Of a DNA stretch of 5,084 nt, positions 1-5,084 are shown one piece after another; position 1 is the stretch's first letter, and every line of letters starts with the position of its first letter. The notes below the pieces were generated by a model. It saw nothing but the letters and a program-made list of their open reading frames with translations. It had not been told where the DNA came from and ran no database searches. Origin of the DNA: Nitrospirota bacterium (GTDB lineage Bacteria; Nitrospinota; Nitrospinia; Nitrospinales; Nitrospinaceae). Position numbers and translations under genes: made by a program. Where the stretch lies: NCBI GenBank assembly GCA_030600405.1, contig JAUVMD010000135.1, positions 1-5,084 of the forward strand, written 5' to 3'.

Positions 1-159
1 CCGGTCCACATCGGGATCATGCATGAGTAGAACCTGCAATCCGTTATCCAGAACCAGGGTACGGGTATCGCGCTGGGCGGCATCGGCGGAAGTCCATGAA
101 ATAACCAACCAAACCGCAACGAAAATTTTTATGAGCAATCGTATCGAAAGGAATTTCAC
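1..159 (-). CDS. M16 family zinc metallopeptidase (pitrilysin/insulysin-like), N-terminal part only
   Basis: Only the first 53 codons are in the window; the reading frame is open to the left edge. The start has a basic n-region (MKFLSIR), a hydrophobic core at about residues 8-21, and an ADA box at residues 25-27 that looks like a signal peptidase I site, so the product is probably exported to the periplasm or outer membrane. After it comes LVLDNGLQVLLMHDPDVDR, which closely matches the conserved opening of the M16 peptidase domain (L-x-NGL-x-VLL-x-x-DP). The zinc motif HxxEH would lie beyond the edge and cannot be checked. I chose the GTG at 159-157 because GAGG lies 6 bases upstream and the signal peptide then has normal proportions. 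An in-frame ATG at 171-169 would add MRCF but has no ribosome binding site. The gene lies downstream of the transporter on the same strand but seems to have its own promoter. The family call is fairly sure; substrate and subfamily are unknown. Confidence 0.8.
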   Translation of the reverse strand, partial: MKFLSIRLLIKIFVAVWLVISWTSADAAQRDTRTLVLDNGLQVLLMHDPDVDR

Positions 160-163
160 AAAA

Positions 164-169
164 CACCTC
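164..169 (-). promoter_or_regulatory. Shine-Dalgarno site that decides the M16 peptidase start
   Basis: GAGGTG on the minus strand; its GAGG core ends 6 bases before the GTG at 159. It overlaps the upstream in-frame ATG at 171-169, which itself has no purine-rich sequence in front of it. This favours the GTG as the true start. Confidence 0.5.
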
Positions 170-233
170 ATTGATCAGGAAACAGAAAATCTTGAATAGG
201 ATGAAGCCACGGTCTTAACAAATTCTTATATCT

Positions 234-261
234 ATTATAGTAGTCCACTCCACAATAAGAA
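234..261 (-). promoter_or_regulatory. Probable promoter of the M16 peptidase gene
   Basis: A perfect -10 box TATAAT (minus strand, 239-234) lies in the AT-rich gap after the transporter stop. With 16-base spacing the -35 box would be TTCTTA (261-256), only 3 of 6 consensus bases. Transcription would begin near 227, giving a leader of about 68 bases to the GTG start. A second -10-like TATAAG lies 9 bases further downstream. The rest of the 160-277 gap shows no gene and no hairpin-plus-T-run terminator for the transporter, so readthrough from the transporter is also possible. Confidence 0.4.
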
Positions 262-277
262 CATTAAATCTTTTTAA

Positions 278-1186
278 TTAAGAGGGAGATCCATCCCACG
301 CTATTAACCCGACTCCCAATATCGTCAGGCAGGCGGCCACAATTCTCTGCTTTCCGAAAGGTTCGCTCAGTTTCCAGCATCCCCAGACCACGACCATAAG
401 CACACTGGTTTGACGCACCGCCACCACCTGCCCCACCGGTTCGGATTGCAAGACCACGCAGATCAAGCCATACGACCCAATGGTGGCCAGCCCGGCAATC
501 AGCCCTCTCAACCATTCCGCCCGCCAGACACTCACAATTTCCTGCCGAGGGTATTTCCATAATAAATAAAGATTACATATAGAAAATCCGATCAGGGCCT
601 CGGCAAAGAAAAACGTGAGCCCATTGGCGAATTTTTCGTCGGGCCGGTGCAGGAAGAACAGGTCCATGCCCTGTTTATCCACCAGACTGTAGGCCACCAC
701 CAGGGCCAGAGTAATGAAAGCCCAGCGCAAATCCTTGTGCAGAATTGCGTCCCACAGATTTTTAAAACCCCGGATCAGATGCCCTTCAAAATGCAGGGTG
801 TAAACCGCCAGCAAAATCATTGCAATGGCGAGGAAGGAAACCCCTCCCAACCGCTCTCCCAAAAGTATCCAGGAAAAAAAAGGAACAAATACCGGAGCCG
901 ATCGCGCAATCGGATACACATAAGAAATATCCTGAGCGCTATAAGCTCTGGACAAACTTAAAATGTAAAGTCCATGTAAGATTCCTGACAAAACTATCCA
1001 AATGCCGATTTCCGGCGGGAAAAACTCGTTTCCCGTTAAACTATATACCACCAGTCCCAAGAGCATGATCCATACGCCCTTCAAACCGGATAGCAGATTG
1101 GAATTCCGGCTGGTCTGAGTCAACACATTCCATAAGGCATGAAACAGGGAGGACAAAAGAATGAGGCCGACACTGGTTAAAGACAA
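278..1186 (-). CDS. EamA/DMT-superfamily membrane transporter, substrate unknown
   Basis: This complete 302-residue inner-membrane protein has the usual length of a two-repeat EamA (drug/metabolite transporter) protein and about ten hydrophobic helices. The first repeat carries HALWN (residues 16-20) in helix 1, YVYPIARSAPV (89-99) and LGER (109-112), all typical of the family. The second repeat carries RQTS (258-261) and EPFG (275-278), followed by a last helix ending in GVGLIAW. The halves are joined by a hydrophilic stretch near residues 135-155. The start is TTG at 1186-1184, because AGGAG ends 8 bases upstream and the next in-frame methionine (residue 41) would remove the whole first helix. 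Family members export amino acids, metabolites or drugs, and nothing here shows which. It is transcribed divergently from the lysophospholipid repair fusion, from a good promoter at 1274-1303. The family call is sure; the transport direction and substrate are not visible. Confidence 0.9.
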   Translation of the reverse strand: MSLTSVGLILLSSLFHALWNVLTQTSRNSNLLSGLKGVWIMLLGLVVYSLTGNEFFPPEIGIWIVLSGILHGLYILSLSRAYSAQDISYVYPIARSAPVFVPFFSWILLGERLGGVSFLAIAMILLAVYTLHFEGHLIRGFKNLWDAILHKDLRWAFITLALVVAYSLVDKQGMDLFFLHRPDEKFANGLTFFFAEALIGFSICNLYLLWKYPRQEIVSVWRAEWLRGLIAGLATIGSYGLICVVLQSEPVGQVVAVRQTSVLMVVVWGCWKLSEPFGKQRIVAACLTILGVGLIAWDGSPS

Positions 1187-1194
1187 CCGAATGA

Positions 1195-1200
1195 CTCCTG
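1195..1200 (-). promoter_or_regulatory. Shine-Dalgarno site for the TTG start of the EamA transporter
   Basis: CAGGAG on the minus strand, with AGGAG ending 8 bases before the TTG at 1186-1184. No in-frame ATG or GTG lies at a workable distance from it, so it fixes the unusual TTG start. Confidence 0.7.
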
Positions 1201-1273
1201 AATTTTAAAGGGTAATGGAGGACATCAGAGAAACCGCTGAGGGATGCTGGCGGGGACTCACCTATTAATTAAA

Positions 1274-1303
1274 ACTATAATCGCGGGGAGCTCTATAAGT
1301 CAA
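1274..1303 (-). promoter_or_regulatory. Sigma-70-type promoter of the EamA transporter gene
   Basis: The minus strand shows a -35 box TTGACT (1303-1298, 5 of 6) and a -10 box TATAGT (1279-1274, 5 of 6) separated by 18 bases. Transcription would start near 1267, within an 8-bp TTAATTAA palindrome, giving a leader of about 80 bases before the TTG codon. This is the best promoter in the window. Confidence 0.6.
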
Positions 1304-1318
1304 TCTATGAAACCGCGA
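1281..1318. repeat. Inverted repeat TCGCGG/CCGCGA around the transporter's -35 box
   Basis: TCGCGG at 1281-1286 and its exact reverse complement CCGCGA at 1313-1318 lie 32 bases apart start to start, about three helical turns. They enclose the -35 box (1298-1303) and most of the promoter spacer. The arms are GC-rich within AT-rich surroundings. This placement would suit an operator bound by a dimeric repressor or activator. The arms are only six bases long, so chance cannot be excluded. Confidence 0.3.
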
Positions 1319-1375
1319 CATCGCAAAATCCATGTTCGCCCTCTAAAAACCCCATGCAATATTGAATCCGTTTAG

Positions 1376-1384
1376 TGCTAAAAT
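1376..1384 (+). promoter_or_regulatory. Candidate extended -10 promoter of the flippase-acyltransferase fusion gene
   Basis: TGCTAAAAT combines a TG extended element with a -10 box matching 5 of 6 consensus bases. No recognisable -35 box is correctly spaced; TTGAAT at 1362-1367 is too close to serve this -10. Transcription from here would give a leader of about 74 bases before the ATG at 1465. The remaining bases of the 1187-1464 divergent gap hold no open reading frame of note. Confidence 0.35.
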
Positions 1385-1464
1385 ATTTATCCAGCTGAGG
1401 TCATTGATTTTTTCAGCCGAGCCTGAATCCCAACCCGATCTTACATTCATTCCCAGAGCCCTTC

Positions 1465-4400
1465 ATGGCACACAACCAGTTTGATCTGCTCAAAACCCGT
1501 CGCTTTCTGCCTTTATTTATCACTCAATTTCTCGGCGCCTTCAACGATAACGTATACAAAAATGCGCTGGTGATTTTGATCACCTATGTCGTTGCCGAAA
1601 AAGCGGGGCTCAGCCCGCAAATTATGGTCACTGCCGCGGCGGGGATATTCATCCTGCCTTTCTTTCTGTTTTCCGCTACAGCAGGGCAACTGGCCGACAA
1701 ATATGAGAAAGCATTTCTTATCCGTATCATCAAGCTAGTAGAAATCCTTCTGATGATCGGGGCAACGATTGGATTTTACATGGAGAGTGTCTGGTTTCTG
1801 ATGACAATCCTGTTTCTCATGGGCACCCAATCCACTTTCTTCGGCCCCATCAAATACGGTATTCTTCCCGAAAAAATTGAGGAGGACGAACTGATCGGAG
1901 GCAACGGCCTGATTGAAGCGGGAACCTTCATCTCCATCCTGATTGGAACCCTCGTCGGCGGCTTACTCATTCTCACCGAAAACGGAATTCTACTGATATC
2001 CGGCATGGTCATCCTCATCGCCGTTCTGGGTTGGGTGAGCAGCTTTTACATCCCCAAAGGACAGCCTGCCTCGCCCAAACTCAAGGTAGATTACAACTTT
2101 CTAAGAAAAACCTGGGAAATCGTTTCACATGCCAAGCAGAACCGGGAAATTTTTCTTTCCATTCTCGGAATCTCCTGGTTCTGGCTCGTGGGGGCCACTT
2201 TTCTGGCACAATTCCCGACTTATTCCAAAGATATTATTGGAGGCAACGAACAACTGGTCACCTTGTTTCTATCGGTATTCACCATAGGTGTGGGGATTGG
2301 TTCCCTGTTATGCAACCAACTCCTCAAGGGAGAAATCGAGGCCACGTTTGTTCCCCTGGGAATCATTGGAGTAACGGTATTCACGGTGGACCTCTATTTT
2401 GCCAGTCAACATATGTTCACCAGCGCGGGCGGAGAACTGATTGGTGCCGGAGCATTTATTTCCCATATCTCAAGCTGGCGCATTCTGGGCGATTTGTTCA
2501 TGATCAGCGTTTCCAGCGGCGTTTACATCGTTCCCTTGTATGCCATCATTCAGGCAAGGAGTGAACCCGGCTACCGCTCCCGGATCATCGCCAGCAATAA
2601 TGTTTTGAACGCTCTTTTCATGGTGGTCTCCGCAATCGGCACGGTGATCATGCTGACCATGAGCTTCAACGTCAACCAGGTATTTTTGACCATCGCCCTT
2701 CTGAATGCCGCGGTGGCCATCTATGCCTGCCAGCTGTTGCCCGCGGCTCTTCTCAAATCCATCCTATATTGGATTTTCAATGCTTGTTACAAGGTGGAGG
2801 TGAGGGGGATGGGGAATTTCAAGGCGATTCAAAATGAAAAGGTCATCATTGTCGCCAACCATCTGTCTTATCTGGACGCGGCACTGCTCGCCACTTACTT
2901 TCCCTCCAAATTAACGTTTGCGATCAATACCCAGGTCGCACAACACTGGCTGGTCAGGCGTTTCTTGAAATTGATAGAAACCTTTCCCCTTGACCCGACC
3001 AACCCCATGGCCGCCAAGTCACTCATTGAATCCATCAAAGATAAAAATCATGTCGTTATTTTTCCCGAAGGCCGGATTACCGTCACCGGCGGACTCATGA
3101 AGGTTTACGAAGGATCGGGCATGATCGCCGACAAATCCGGCGCTCACATTCTTCCGGTTCGCATCGACGGCGCCCAGCATACTCCTTTCTCCCGATTGAA
3201 AGGCAACATCCGGACCCGGTGGTTCCCAAAAATCACCCTGACTGTTTTGGAGCCGAAAAAATTCAACATTCCTGATGACATTAAAGGCGGCGCCCGCAGA
3301 AGCATGGCCGGTTCACAGTTATCCGACATGATGACTCTGATGATGTTTCAGGCCAGCAATTACCGTCAGCCCCTGTTTCAATCTCTGTTGGACGCCAAAG
3401 CCACCCACGGAGCAAACCGTGTCATCGCTGAGGACATACAACGATCCCCCATTACTTTTAGGGGCCTCATCACCAAATGTTTTGTTTTAGGAAAACCCAT
3501 TTCAGAAATCACACAACCCGAGGAACATGTTGGGATTCTATTACCCAATATGGTCAGCACAATGGTTACACTCTTCGCTATGCAAGCTTACGGAAGAGTT
3601 CCGGCCATGCTGAATTTTTCCGTCGGAAAAAGAAACATCCTGTCTGCCTGTGAGACCGCCTGCATCAAAACTGTATTTACTTCCCGCAAATTTGTGGAAA
3701 GTGCCAACCTGGAGGAAACAGCGCAAGCTATCAAAGAGTCGGGGGTCCAGTTGATCTACCTGGAGGATTTTGCAAAAAAAATCAGTTTGCTGGACAAGGT
3801 ATTCGGCTTCATAGCCGGGTTTTTCCCTCAAACCTATTACTCAAAGGTGTGCCCAAATAAAAATCCGGATGCACCGGCTTTTGTGTTGTTCACTTCCGGA
3901 TCGGAAGGCACACCCAAAGGAGTGGTGCTGAGCCACGCCAATATTCTGGCCAACCGTTACCAAACCGGCGCACGACTCGACTTTGGACCGAACGATGTCA
4001 TATTCAATGCCATGCCGGTGTTTCATTCATTTGGGTTGATTGGCACCCTAATCCCCATTCTGTCCGGAGCCAGGGTTTTTTTCTATCCTTCGCCACTCCA
4101 TTACCGAATTATTCCGGAACTCTCATACGATACCAATGCGACCACCCTATTCGGTACAGATACCTTTCTCTCCGGCTATGCTCATTACGGACATCCCTAC
4201 GATTTTTACAGCCTGCGTTATGTTATCGCCGGAGCTGAAAAACTGAAAGAAGAAACCCGCACACTGTGGTCGGAAAAATTCGGCGTCCGCATTTTCGAAG
4301 GTTATGGAGCCACCGAAACCTCACCCATTTTGGCAGTGAATACACCCATGCAGAGTAAACCGGGAACGGTGGGACGCCTCGTGCCGGGCATTCAATACAA

Positions 4401-4896
4401 GCTCAAAGAGGTACCAGGAATTAAAGAAGGCGGCCGACTCCATGTTTCCGGGCCTAATATCATGCTGGGTTATCTATTGTCTACAGCCCCGGGGAAGCTG
4501 ATACCTCCGGAGAACGGCTGGTATGACACGGGCGATATTGTCGATATCGACGACGAAGGTTACATCACCATCAAGGGACGGGCCAAGCGGTTTGCCAAGG
4601 TAGGAGGAGAAATGATCTCCCTCACCGCGGTGGAAGACTTTTTATCCGAATTATGGCCGGATCACACCCATGCTGTCGTGGCTGTCCCGGATGAAAAAAA
4701 GGGCGAGCAGTTGATCCTGGTGACTGAAAACAAAGATGCGCAAAAACAGGAGATCACCGAATACGTCCGCAATCAGGGCCTGTCGGAACTCGGCCTACCC
4801 AAAAAGATCATTTACGTCGATCAGGTTCCCCTCCTCGGCACCGGTAAAATCGATTACGTGACTACCCAGGAGATCGTGGCAAAACACAATGATTAA
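1465..4896 (+). CDS. aas: LplT-Aas fusion: lysophospholipid flippase, 2-acylglycerophospholipid acyltransferase and acyl-ACP synthetase
   Basis: This single 1143-residue protein recycles lysophospholipids at the inner membrane. Residues about 1-430 are a 12-helix major-facilitator domain of the LplT type, with LGAFNDN (23-29), the loop ADKYEK (77-82), FFGPIKYG (125-132) and GNGLIEAG (146-153). Residues about 440-625 are a PlsC-type acyltransferase with HX4D in NHLSYLD (H466, D471), PEGR (534-537) and LPV (563-565). Residues about 630-1143 are an AMP-forming acyl-ACP synthetase: P-loop TSGSEGTPKG (810-819), YGATE (947-951), TGD (1022-1024), GRAKRFAKVGGE (1038-1049), and catalytic K1128 in GTGKID. 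All catalytic motifs are intact. E. coli does this with two proteins, LplT (397 aa) and Aas (719 aa), which together nearly match this length. Twelve helices leave the enzyme domains in the cytoplasm, where ATP and ACP are. The ATG at 1465 is the only in-frame start after the stop at 1405-1407, and its ribosome site (AGAG, 6 bases upstream) is weak. The exact lysolipid class is inferred from the family. Confidence 0.93.
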   Translation: MAHNQFDLLKTRRFLPLFITQFLGAFNDNVYKNALVILITYVVAEKAGLSPQIMVTAAAGIFILPFFLFSATAGQLADKYEKAFLIRIIKLVEILLMIGATIGFYMESVWFLMTILFLMGTQSTFFGPIKYGILPEKIEEDELIGGNGLIEAGTFISILIGTLVGGLLILTENGILLISGMVILIAVLGWVSSFYIPKGQPASPKLKVDYNFLRKTWEIVSHAKQNREIFLSILGISWFWLVGATFLAQFPTYSKDIIGGNEQLVTLFLSVFTIGVGIGSLLCNQLLKGEIEATFVPLGIIGVTVFTVDLYFASQHMFTSAGGELIGAGAFISHISSWRILGDLFMISVSSGVYIVPLYAIIQARSEPGYRSRIIASNNVLNALFMVVSAIGTVIMLTMSFNVNQVFLTIALLNAAVAIYACQLLPAALLKSILYWIFNACYKVEVRGMGNFKAIQNEKVIIVANHLSYLDAALLATYFPSKLTFAINTQVAQHWLVRRFLKLIETFPLDPTNPMAAKSLIESIKDKNHVVIFPEGRITVTGGLMKVYEGSGMIADKSGAHILPVRIDGAQHTPFSRLKGNIRTRWFPKITLTVLEPKKFNIPDDIKGGARRSMAGSQLSDMMTLMMFQASNYRQPLFQSLLDAKATHGANRVIAEDIQRSPITFRGLITKCFVLGKPISEITQPEEHVGILLPNMVSTMVTLFAMQAYGRVPAMLNFSVGKRNILSACETACIKTVFTSRKFVESANLEETAQAIKESGVQLIYLEDFAKKISLLDKVFGFIAGFFPQTYYSKVCPNKNPDAPAFVLFTSGSEGTPKGVVLSHANILANRYQTGARLDFGPNDVIFNAMPVFHSFGLIGTLIPILSGARVFFYPSPLHYRIIPELSYDTNATTLFGTDTFLSGYAHYGHPYDFYSLRYVIAGAEKLKEETRTLWSEKFGVRIFEGYGATETSPILAVNTPMQSKPGTVGRLVPGIQYKLKEVPGIKEGGRLHVSGPNIMLGYLLSTAPGKLIPPENGWYDTGDIVDIDDEGYITIKGRAKRFAKVGGEMISLTAVEDFLSELWPDHTHAVVAVPDEKKGEQLILVTENKDAQKQEITEYVRNQGLSELGLPKKIIYVDQVPLLGTGKIDYVTTQEIVAKHND
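2796..2811 (+). promoter_or_regulatory. Internal Shine-Dalgarno and in-frame ATG at the flippase/acyltransferase junction
   Basis: GGAGGTGA (2796-2803) matches eight consecutive bases of the consensus complement of the 16S rRNA tail. The GGAGG core ends 8 bases before an ATG at 2809 that is in frame with the fusion (M449). Starting there would give a 695-residue protein with both the acyltransferase and acyl-ACP synthetase domains, close to stand-alone Aas in size. It would keep H466/D471 but lose the amphipathic stretch at residues about 430-448 that aligns with the start of E. coli Aas. The same bases encode KVEVRG, a family-typical segment, so the match may simply result from coding. Confidence 0.4.
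4893..4896. other. Shared TTAA: overlapping stop codons of two convergent genes
   Basis: The plus-strand fusion ends with TAA at 4894-4896, and the minus-strand ceramidase-like gene ends with TAA at 4895-4893. The palindrome TTAA therefore carries both stops, and the genes overlap by four bases. No hairpin-plus-T-run terminator is visible on either side, so transcripts probably run into the opposing gene. Confidence 0.85.
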
Positions 4897-5084
4897 TGGC
4901 TGACTTCCGTCGAATCGGCTGGAATCCGCTCGCGATGTTTCAGGTAACGCACCAGAGCGTAAATCCCCCAGGCGGCGACGCAATGTTTGAGTGAATGCCC
5001 CGCGATCCATCCGCCCGTCCATCCCCAAATGACGGCATCCAAAAACTCCAAAACCTTGGCAAACGCGTACCAGCCGATCATTTC
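4893..5084 (-). CDS. Ceramidase-like CREST-superfamily membrane protein, C-terminal part only
   Basis: The last 63 codons are visible and the frame stays open at the right edge (GAA before the first ATG), so the methionine at 5081 is not the real start. A hydrophobic helix near the edge (WYAFAKVLEFLD) leads into GGWIAGHSLKHCVAAWGIYALVR-type sequence, then a polar, charged tail. The form GH-S/T-LKH followed by a small-residue helix is typical of the last membrane segment of bacterial alkaline ceramidase-family proteins. In the CREST superfamily (ceramidases, PAQR, Per1) this HxxxH pair (here codons at 4997-4995 and 4985-4983) binds the active-site zinc. The substrate cannot be told from this fragment; ceramide hydrolysis is only the family name's activity. 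It converges on the lysophospholipid repair gene, a neighbour also concerned with membrane lipid. Another CREST-type hydrolase is the main alternative. Confidence 0.6.
   Translation of the reverse strand, partial: EMIGWYAFAKVLEFLDAVIWGWTGGWIAGHSLKHCVAAWGIYALVRYLKHRERIPADSTEVSH

Noticed and set aside
264..560. A 98-codon minus-strand open frame overlapping the end of the transporter gene
   Set aside because: It is a shifted frame of the EamA gene, whose own frame shows conserved family motifs through this region.
647..1068. Two plus-strand open frames opposite the transporter
   Set aside because: Both are antisense to the transporter, and their translations are polar, low-complexity-like sequence with no domain.
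2031..2564. A 177-codon plus-strand open frame inside the flippase domain
   Set aside because: It lies in another frame of the clearly coding fusion gene, and its product is rich in Arg, His and Gln with no recognisable motif, as expected from a shifted frame.
3774..3781. A run of eight A in the synthetase domain (also A7 at 4694-4700, and A8 at 874-881 opposite the transporter) as possible slippage or frameshift sites
   Set aside because: All frames stay intact through the runs, Lys-Lys and Phe-Phe codons explain them, and no alternative product or stimulatory structure is apparent.
3541..3831. A 96-codon minus-strand open frame opposite the acyl-ACP synthetase domain
   Set aside because: It is antisense to a well-conserved coding region, with no family resemblance and no clear ribosome site.
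4897..4990. A terminator after the fusion gene
   Set aside because: Only short imperfect complementarity (CCG around TCGAAT) is present, with no following T run, and the stretch is coding on the other strand.

Overview
The window comes from a Gram-negative bacterium, inferred from a secreted M16-type zinc peptidase N-terminus and an Aas/LplT-type lysophospholipid repair protein. Base composition is roughly balanced, with AT-rich gaps between genes. I cannot assign a phylum with confidence. It reads as ordinary chromosome: no tRNA, rRNA, insertion sequence, integrase, CRISPR array or phage gene is visible.

Layout, left to right. (1) At 1-159, minus strand, lies the first part of a gene for an exported M16 (pitrilysin/insulysin-like) peptidase, cut by the window edge. 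(2) Positions 160-277 are an AT-rich gap with a probable promoter for that peptidase. (3) At 278-1186, minus strand, is a complete ten-helix EamA/DMT-family transporter with a TTG start. (4) Positions 1187-1464 are a divergent regulatory gap. It holds a good minus-strand promoter for the transporter, a dyad around that promoter's -35 box, and a weaker extended -10 candidate for the plus-strand gene. (5) At 1465-4896, plus strand, one large gene encodes a 1143-residue three-part fusion: an LplT-like major-facilitator lysophospholipid flippase, a PlsC-type acyltransferase, and an AMP-forming acyl-ACP synthetase. (6) At 4893-5084, minus strand, is the C-terminal end of a membrane protein resembling bacterial alkaline ceramidases (CREST superfamily). 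It converges on the fusion gene, and the two stop codons share the palindrome TTAA.

The central gene puts a whole repair route on one polypeptide: move lysophospholipid to the inner leaflet, activate a free fatty acid with ATP onto ACP, and transfer it to the lysolipid. In E. coli the same steps are done by the separate proteins LplT and Aas. The fusion itself is a known architecture. The least expected feature is a near-perfect Shine-Dalgarno sequence followed by an in-frame ATG exactly at the flippase/acyltransferase junction (2796-2811), while the gene's own start has only a weak site. This could allow a separate soluble Aas-like product. I found no convincing wholly new multi-gene system.
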